NCBI RefSeq assembly: GCF_001280565.1
Contig: NZ_LGRO01000001.1
Coordinates: 1,488,001 to 1,552,000 of the forward strand
DNA from: Sulfobacillus thermosulfidooxidans
Lineage (GTDB): Bacteria > Bacillota > Sulfobacillia > Sulfobacillales > Sulfobacillaceae
Direction: 5' to 3'
Length of the DNA: 64,000 nt
Both the position numbers and the translations under genes were made by a program. This document shows positions 58,424 to 64,000 of the stretch, in pieces (the first letter of the stretch is position 1; every line of letters starts with the position of its first letter). The notes under the pieces are model-generated. The model had not been told where the DNA came from. It saw only the letters and a program-made list of their open reading frames with translations, and searched no databases.

Positions 58424-58927
58424 TCACTGCTCAGGCCATTGTAGCATAACTTTGTGTGCCCATCGTGTTTGGGCATAGTTTTCACGTAACGTCCGCCAAA
58501 TCCGGGCTGTTTCTCGCGGATTGTGAGCTAAATGGTTCGCCACACCCAAATAATATAAACATTCGGGTATAAATCCACTAAGAGGAAAAGTTTTGGAGGT
58601 GGTTTCAAGCAACTGCAAACATGTGGTGTAATCTTTTTGCTTCAACAATTGCTTGGCTTCGGCTAGATGCAAAAAGACTAAAAATTCATAGGGCGGAATA
58701 AATCCCTCTTCCCGCCGTAAAACTTGAAACATGGTATCGTAAGCCACCATCGTCGGATACCAAATAAAGTCAGTGCCCGCTTCGTCTTCGTGAGCACGAT
58801 ATGAGTAAACGTCCCATTTGGCTTCCAGCGCCATTTGCACTTCAGGATGGTTTAAGGTCGTACGCCTCATCAATTCACAACCCGAACAATGAGGTTTGGT
58901 CACAATAAGAAGCGTCAAGGATTTCAA
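58424..58927 (-). CDS. Thioredoxin-like protein with TPR-like C-terminus
   Basis: 167 aa from TTG 58927 (GGAGGAG 9 bases upstream). N-terminal thioredoxin fold with C14-SGC17 (LLIVTKPHCSGCELM) and a cis-Pro region (WYPTMVAYD), then about 65 residues resembling a tetratricopeptide unit (LAEAKQLLKQKDYTTCLQLLETTSKTFPLSG, ECLYYLGVANHLAHNPRETARIWRTL). No signal peptide. The combination suggests a cytosolic redox protein with a protein-protein interaction tail, similar to YbbN-type co-chaperones although shorter. Confidence 0.7.
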   Translation of the reverse strand: MKSLTLLIVTKPHCSGCELMRRTTLNHPEVQMALEAKWDVYSYRAHEDEAGTDFIWYPTMVAYDTMFQVLRREEGFIPPYEFLVFLHLAEAKQLLKQKDYTTCLQLLETTSKTFPLSGFIPECLYYLGVANHLAHNPRETARIWRTLRENYAQTRWAHKVMLQWPEQ

Positions 58928-58999
58928 CGCATTGGTCTCCTCCCTGCCCTGTCCACATTCGGACCTATGCGATTATTATCGAACTATAATTGTTGTAAT

Positions 59000-60367
59000 T
59001 TACCGGATATAATCCATTATGGCATCAATTCGTTCTATCAGCCTAGGATTTTTTACTGGGTGAATTACAATGTCCTGACTCTCGGGGGACACTACAGGCC
59101 AGCCTTGTGTATGAGCAGCTAATTTTACGGCCCCCCAGACAGATGCGTCTTCATGACTAGATACAATCAAAGGAACATCGACAATTTGAGAAACCAATTG
59201 TCCCCATAGACTTTGGTGGGACAAATTTGGTCCCACGTGAAGAGAAATGAGAGGCCCTGTGGATTGTTGTAAGCGTTGGTAGGCCGCTTTCAGAAGCGCC
59301 AGTAAGGACACCAGAATAGCCCCGGCAAAATGCATTCCTTGATGTTGCGGTAGCACACCCTCAAAACCTGCGTTTACATTTTCATCCCATATCGGTGAAC
59401 GTTCCCCATAAAGATAGGGAATAAAGACAGGTAAAGAATCCTGCGAATTAATAGCCTCTATTCCTTGAGTCATTAGCACGGGAATGGAGAACCCCAACAT
59501 TTTTGACGCCCATACCAAAACATTTCCCGCATTGGACAAGGCTTGTCCCACCAAATATCCCTGCTTAGGTCCCAAAAAATAAGCAAAATTACCCACCGGC
59601 ATAAAATTCTCCGGTTCCGCTTTATCGGCCGTAATCCGAATGGCCGCAGAAGTTCCCCAAGTAAGCACACCGTGATGCGAATTCGGTGTCACATTCAACC
59701 CATAATGGGCCATGGCGCCATCACTGCCGCCAACCAAAATATTATCGTTCACAACATAATCCCATGAGTGAATAGAGGGAAGGATCTGCTCAGAAAGATG
59801 CAATGTGGCCAAAATTTCTGGTTCCCACGTTCCCTGACGCGACATCATACCACTAGCTGCAGCAATAGAATAGTCTGTTACTAGTTGGTGTCCCAAGGAA
59901 TAAATAATCCAATCTCTTAGGGAGATCGGCCTAAAACCGGAATCAAAGCGTGAATAAGCTAGCCACTTGACAGCCGGGGACATTGCATGCACAGGACATC
60001 CAGTGAGACGGTACCATAGCGTTCCTCTCCCTTGTTGACGCAGCATATCTGCAAAAGGGCGTGCGCGGCGATCCATCCAGGTCCAGACTTTTGTCACCGG
60101 ATTCATTTGATTATCTACCACCATAAAAGTGTGCATGGCGGCACTAAACGCCACAGACTCCAAATGCGCTTGCTCTCGACAATGTGTGATAAATAATCGC
60201 ACTATCTGAAGAATTTCGGCGGGATCTTGTTCAAAGTGCCCTTCGGACGCCATGTAAAGCTTAGGTTGCTGACTCGCCTTAAATACGACCTTTCCTGTTC
60301 TATTTATCGCGACCGCCTTTATGTGGGTTGTTCCCAAATCAATACCTAACAGCCAATTATCAGCCAT
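59000..60367 (-). CDS. gntK: FGGY-family carbohydrate kinase, gluconokinase-like
   Basis: 455 aa. LLGIDLGTTHIKAVAIN is the phosphate-1 motif; VWTWMDRRA, LRDWIIYSLG, LVGGSDGAMAHYGL and LVGQALSNAGNVLVWA are typical, and VFIPYLYGERSPIWDENVNAGFEGV with HVGPNLSHQSLWGQLVSQIVDVPLIVSSHEDASVWGAVKLAA completes the C-domain. Phosphorylates a sugar acid, probably gluconate, in the cytoplasm. Monocistronic. The sugar specificity of FGGY kinases cannot be read by eye. Confidence 0.85.
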   Translation of the reverse strand: MADNWLLGIDLGTTHIKAVAINRTGKVVFKASQQPKLYMASEGHFEQDPAEILQIVRLFITHCREQAHLESVAFSAAMHTFMVVDNQMNPVTKVWTWMDRRARPFADMLRQQGRGTLWYRLTGCPVHAMSPAVKWLAYSRFDSGFRPISLRDWIIYSLGHQLVTDYSIAAASGMMSRQGTWEPEILATLHLSEQILPSIHSWDYVVNDNILVGGSDGAMAHYGLNVTPNSHHGVLTWGTSAAIRITADKAEPENFMPVGNFAYFLGPKQGYLVGQALSNAGNVLVWASKMLGFSIPVLMTQGIEAINSQDSLPVFIPYLYGERSPIWDENVNAGFEGVLPQHQGMHFAGAILVSLLALLKAAYQRLQQSTGPLISLHVGPNLSHQSLWGQLVSQIVDVPLIVSSHEDASVWGAVKLAAHTQGWPVVSPESQDIVIHPVKNPRLIERIDAIMDYIR

Positions 60368-60533
60368 AGCCCCGGTTCGACTCCTTAAATGCGGTTATGT
60401 TAACATAAGATTGTATTATCGCTTCACGTTCTTTCTTTCCGGTATAACCTTGATAAAGGCGATGATACATCCTTACGTAGTTAATTCCCATTCTACAATG
60501 ACACAGAAGAGATCGTGGAAAGGATGATTCAGT

Positions 60534-61283
60534 GTGAGCACAATCGCCGATAAAGTGGTCGTTATTACGGGAGCGAGTAGTGGTATTGGCGAAGCAGCAG
60601 CTCGACTCTTGGCGAGCCGGGGCGCCAAACTGGTTCTCGCAGCTAGACGCCGCGAAAGGTTAGAGAGTATTGCCCAAGATTTGCAGGCAGGCGGAGGGCA
60701 AGTGGCCATCATTCCCGTTGATGTCACCAAGCGCAATCAAGTTGAACAGGCTAAGGACCTGGCGTTGCATCAGTTTGGTCGCATTGATGTGTGGATCAAT
60801 AATGCCGGTCTCATGCCTCTGGCGTACATGGAAAAACTCCATGTGGAAGAATGGGAACAAATGGTCGATGTGAATATCAAGGGCGTTTTATATGGAATCG
60901 CCGCCGTTCTCCCCGTGATGATTGCTCAAGATAGTGGCCACATTATCAATATTGCTTCTGTCGCTGGCCACAAAGTCGGACTCGCGGGGGCCGTTTACAG
61001 CGGAACGAAGTTTGCAGTCCGGGCTATCACAGATGGATTACGAATGGAGCTAGTTTCCGCTCATCATCACATACGTACCACCCTCATTTCGCCCGGTTTG
61101 GTCGAAACCGAGTTATTACATACAACAACAGATCAAGAGGCACTCAATGCGCTAAAGGCCCGTGTTCCTGGGAAACCTCTTAATAGCCAGACTATCGCAG
61201 AGGCCATTTTGTATGCGATTGAACAGCCTGAGTCTGTATCGGTGAGCGAGATTATTATTCGGCCTTCTGAACAACTCAATTAA
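60534..61283 (+). CDS. Short-chain dehydrogenase/reductase
   Basis: 249 aa from GTG 60534 (AAAGGA upstream). Classical SDR: cofactor motif TGASSGIG, NNAGLMP, catalytic Ser in IINIASVAGHK and YSGTK (Tyr-x3-Lys), followed by SPGLVETEL. The AARRRERL after beta-2 suggests NADP preference. Substrate unknown. Its last 4 bases overlap the convergent Nudix gene. Confidence 0.92.
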   Translation: MSTIADKVVVITGASSGIGEAAARLLASRGAKLVLAARRRERLESIAQDLQAGGGQVAIIPVDVTKRNQVEQAKDLALHQFGRIDVWINNAGLMPLAYMEKLHVEEWEQMVDVNIKGVLYGIAAVLPVMIAQDSGHIINIASVAGHKVGLAGAVYSGTKFAVRAITDGLRMELVSAHHHIRTTLISPGLVETELLHTTTDQEALNALKARVPGKPLNSQTIAEAILYAIEQPESVSVSEIIIRPSEQLN

Positions 61284-61915
61284 GACTCTGCCATGTGTTG
61301 TTTAAACCACATAATCCAGTCAAGATAATACGCCGGACCCCGTGGGACGAAGCTGTGAACATTCACCGGTAGGGTTGTGCCAGACAATCCTTCCGGGGTT
61401 TGTTTCCATCCCTGGACATTGTGGAGGGTCTCGCCATGGTGGCTAAACACATCATAAAGAATGTGCAAACTGATAGGAAAGATCCCGGCGACTTCGCTTG
61501 AGTCTAAGACAAAGAGATCAGGCACGATCGGCTGCCCCATTAAAAACGCATATTCATAACAATATTCACGGTCAATTATGTTCGGCCCCACAAAAGATTG
61601 GCGCGAAACCCCCACAAAAATCACATCAGAAGCATTTAAGGCCAAACCGAGTTCTTCACGCACCTCCCGGATACCATCTTCGGGACTCTCACCGTGAAGA
61701 AGATGACCCGCTGATGAAATATCTAGGAGTCTAGGGTGCATATCCTTGTTTGGTGAACGTTGCTGCAACATTAACACGGGTTCATCCTGCCAATAGCCCC
61801 CAATCCAGCAATGAAAGGTCTTGTGCCATAATCCCTCGCGATGAACCGTATCACGAGATCGGACCCCAATCCACCGTCCCTGATCATCATAGACATCAAG
61901 AAATTCCTTCGCCAT
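61280..61915 (-). CDS. Nudix hydrolase, isopentenyl-diphosphate-isomerase-like type
   Basis: 211 aa from ATG 61915, with GGAGG 7 bases upstream. Start DVYDDQGRWIGVRSRDTVHREGLWHKTFHCWI is typical of the IDI-like Nudix group (YfcD-like). The Nudix box is GHLLHGESPEDGIREVREELGL; between the first Glu and RE there are six residues rather than seven, a small deviation. The substrate is probably a nucleoside or isoprenoid diphosphate. A long C-terminal helical region with an aromatic-rich end follows. Confidence 0.85.
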   Translation of the reverse strand: MAKEFLDVYDDQGRWIGVRSRDTVHREGLWHKTFHCWIGGYWQDEPVLMLQQRSPNKDMHPRLLDISSAGHLLHGESPEDGIREVREELGLALNASDVIFVGVSRQSFVGPNIIDREYCYEYAFLMGQPIVPDLFVLDSSEVAGIFPISLHILYDVFSHHGETLHNVQGWKQTPEGLSGTTLPVNVHSFVPRGPAYYLDWIMWFKQHMAES

Positions 61916-61975
61916 GACCATCCCTCCTTCCATTGTTCACTGTTTAGATGATTTGCCAGAACTTTTGCTGGAGCA

Positions 61976-63087
61976 TCATGGCAGATAACGCCAAAAATAC
62001 TGTTCCAGCATGTCCGTTGAGTCATCCCAGGTAAAATTTTGCAGCGTATTAAATCCTTCCTGTTGTAATCTATCGCGCAAATCTTCGTGTTCAATCACCC
62101 GCGATATCTGCAGGAATAGCTCTTCGGTATGACCTGGTTCAACTAGCAAGGCATTGACGTTGGGAATAGCATAATCGCGGTTTCCCCGACTATCGGTTCC
62201 CACAAAAACACACCCCGATGCCATTGCTTCGGCCGGCGGTAATGCCCATCCTTCCAAATAACTGGTGTGAACGAAAATGGCATGATTCCGGTATAAAATC
62301 GCCAACTCTGGCTGTGAAGGATTTTGCACATATCGTATCGATGGCGGAAGATCCTTTGGGCGAGCACCCGTCCCAAACAGGGAAATAGGAAGGGACGGAT
62401 ATTGCTCATTTAGACGCGTCACCACCGCCAACATATCTTGTCCACCCTTCCATGGAGCAGGATGATACATTCCCAAAATGCTCAGTGGTCGCCGTGTCAA
62501 CGACTGACCGGGATGAAACAATTGATGATCCACGGCAATAGGTATATGAACCAAGTCCTCAATCCCTCGTTTCGTTCCTTCCGTATGAAGCCAGTGCGAC
62601 ACCACAATTTTATGAAACGGAAAATGCCATGTAGCTAGCGCACGCTCACGCTTTCCCTGCCATGTTTCCAGATGTTGGATAAGATAGAAAGGTTCCCCTT
62701 TCTCTTTTGCATAATCTTGGACGTATTCCGCAGTCGTCCACGCTGTGGCGACAATGATATCCGAAGCCGGCATTACACGATTAACGGGCTCTCCAGACAA
62801 AAAGGATAGCTTTACCTGGGGATGAAAATTATGCCATGATATATGAGGGGGGATAATGGCCGGCTTAATCCGCAACCAATATCGCCACAGATTGCGTAAG
62901 GCTCGCCACGAAGAGGGCTGTGGAGCGGGAAATTGCCCTAATTTCCCGGCATGGACAATTTCCACCCTGTGTCCTCGTTTTGCCAAATAATTCGCATAGG
63001 TATAGACAACCCGGTAACCGCCCACCGGAACCGAAGGAGGTCCGGGCAACAAAAAGGTAATGCGTAAATGGCGTTTATTGATACCAT
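61976..63087 (-). CDS. Glycosyltransferase family 4 protein, probable 5' frameshift
   Basis: GT-B fold: N-terminal LPGPPSVPVGGYRVVYTYANYLAKRGHRVEIVH, C-terminal donor site with LFGTGARP and YLEGWALPPAEAMASGCVFVGTDSRGNRDY (EGWxLPPxEAMA motif). Transfers sugar from a nucleotide-sugar to an envelope acceptor. In the frame of the protein the only starts are TTGs at about 63049-63052, in the middle of the first beta-strand. An ATG with GGGAG upstream lies at 63087 in another frame; inserting one A at the AAA run (63074-63076) would join them as MVSIKRHLRITFLLPG. So the gene seems to have a 1-base deletion, or uses an odd start. Confidence 0.72.
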
Positions 63088-63148
63088 TCTCACTCCCGCT
63101 AGTAAATTAATCTTAGCATAACGCATTTTTCACAAGGAGACGACAAAT

Positions 63149-64000
63149 ATGGAATACCGAGTTTTAGGACGTACAGGGGAACAAGTTAGCATTATTGGAT
63201 TTGGGGCACTGGAAATTGGCCGGGACTGGGGCATAGGACATGGAGAAGAAATTAAGCGTCCTTCAGTTGAACAAGCCGCAACGGTCTTACACCACGTCTT
63301 GGATTTGGGTATCAACATCATTGATACCGCGTCCGCCTATCATCAAAGCGAGGCTCGCATTGGACAAGCCCTTTCGGAAAGGCGCCATCAATATTTTCTA
63401 GCCACTAAATGTGGAGAACATAACCAGGAACCTAATACCTATTACGATTTTAGCTACCACGCTATTACCATGTCTATTGAGGAATCCTTAGCTCGGCTTC
63501 GCACCAGTCAAATCGATTTATTACAAATTCATTTTGGACCGAATCCCCGGAATGTACTCGAACAGGGCGAAACGGTAAAAGCCATGCGGGAGGCCAAAAA
63601 CGCAGGAAAAGTACGCTTTTTGGGAGCATCGTGTGAATATGATCTAATCGATGATATCATTGCGTTACAAGACTTCGATGTTGTGCAGTTGACCTACAAC
63701 CTGCTAGATCGTAGGGCTCTGGATGCCATAAAAAAAGCGGCTGACCATGCTGTCGGCGTTCTGATTCGTTTTCCCTTGGCTATGGGCTGGCTCACACCTC
63801 GCGCCCAGACACTTATCACATCCTCTTCACCACAAGCCGATCAACTAAAGCCCTACTTAGCACTACTTGACAACGATTTTCACCAACTCATTCCTCTCGC
63901 GCTACAATTCATTGCCCAACGTCCGGAAGTTAGTTCGATATTGGTTGGAACAAAAAATGTGCAGCACCTGGATGAAGCGGTTCAGGCTATCAACCGTCCC
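63149..64000 (+). CDS. Aldo/keto reductase, C-terminus cut by window edge
   Basis: From ATG 63149 (AAGGAG upstream) the frame is open to the window end (284 residues). TIM-barrel AKR pattern: YRVLGRTGEQVSIIGFGALEIG, INIIDTASAYHQSEARIGQAL (Asp and Tyr of the catalytic set), FLATKCGEH (catalytic Lys), and IDLLQIHF (His region); a C-terminal VSSILVGTKNVQHLDEAV helix is typical. NADPH-dependent reduction of aldehydes/ketones; substrate unknown. Confidence 0.9.
   Translation, partial: MEYRVLGRTGEQVSIIGFGALEIGRDWGIGHGEEIKRPSVEQAATVLHHVLDLGINIIDTASAYHQSEARIGQALSERRHQYFLATKCGEHNQEPNTYYDFSYHAITMSIEESLARLRTSQIDLLQIHFGPNPRNVLEQGETVKAMREAKNAGKVRFLGASCEYDLIDDIIALQDFDVVQLTYNLLDRRALDAIKKAADHAVGVLIRFPLAMGWLTPRAQTLITSSSPQADQLKPYLALLDNDFHQLIPLALQFIAQRPEVSSILVGTKNVQHLDEAVQAINRP

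Overview
The window reads as chromosome of an acidophilic, sulfur-oxidising Firmicute, most likely a Sulfobacillus. This is an inference from gene content: a complete sulfur-oxidising heterodisulfide-reductase-like (sHdr) operon, sulfocyanin-type cupredoxins, a secreted acid-type glutamic peptidase (G1), a T-box leader, an MsmX-type ATPase, strong Gram-positive Shine-Dalgarno sites and moderate G+C. I see no rRNA or tRNA gene, complete insertion sequence or CRISPR array.

Layout. 1-9.1 kb holds housekeeping and envelope genes: amino-acid permease, membrane-anchored phosphoesterase, DUF423 protein, G1 peptidase, an overlapping set of small membrane protein, sulfurtransferase and M50 protease, family-4 uracil-DNA glycosylase, PAP2-like protein and an SLC13 transporter with RCK_C domains. 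9.5-11.9 kb is proBA behind a T-box whose specifier loop appears to read proline. 12.2-16.7 kb is a four-gene ABC transporter, followed by PsiE-like, PrsW-like and small genes to 18.7 kb.

The centrepiece is one leftward operon, 31.3 to 18.8 kb: dsrE2, shdrC1, shdrB1, shdrA, shdrH, a fused shdrC2B2, etfB, etfA, an EMO-type membrane FeS oxidoreductase, two lipoate-binding proteins (lbpA), a lipoate-protein ligase, tusA, dsrE and a GAF protein. A coherent reading is that sulfane sulfur is carried by the DsrE and TusA proteins, oxidised by sHdr with lipoyl-LbpA, and the electrons leave through EtfAB and EMO to menaquinone. Divergent from it lie an unknown gene and a lipoamide-dehydrogenase-like flavoprotein that has lost its active-site cysteines and catalytic histidine.

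33.6-49.9 kb holds central metabolism: citramalate synthase, two ABC ATPases, MurQ, a CysQ gene broken by a 5-bp tandem duplication, a GH31 glucosidase, the methylcitrate-cycle set prpC-D-B and the proton-translocating transhydrogenase pntAB. 50.6-57.8 kb is an envelope and possibly sulfur-related accessory region: fructosamine kinase-like, PrsA foldase, LCP protein, lipoprotein, a sulfocyanin homologue without copper ligands, a TusA-like protein without the CPxP cysteine overlapping a DUF2250 winged-helix gene, then a sulfocyanin with all copper ligands. 58-64 kb holds acylphosphatase, a thioredoxin-like/TPR protein, gluconokinase, SDR, Nudix, a glycosyltransferase with a probable 5' frameshift and a partial aldo/keto reductase.

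Gene calls rest on motifs and context seen by eye; no database search was possible.
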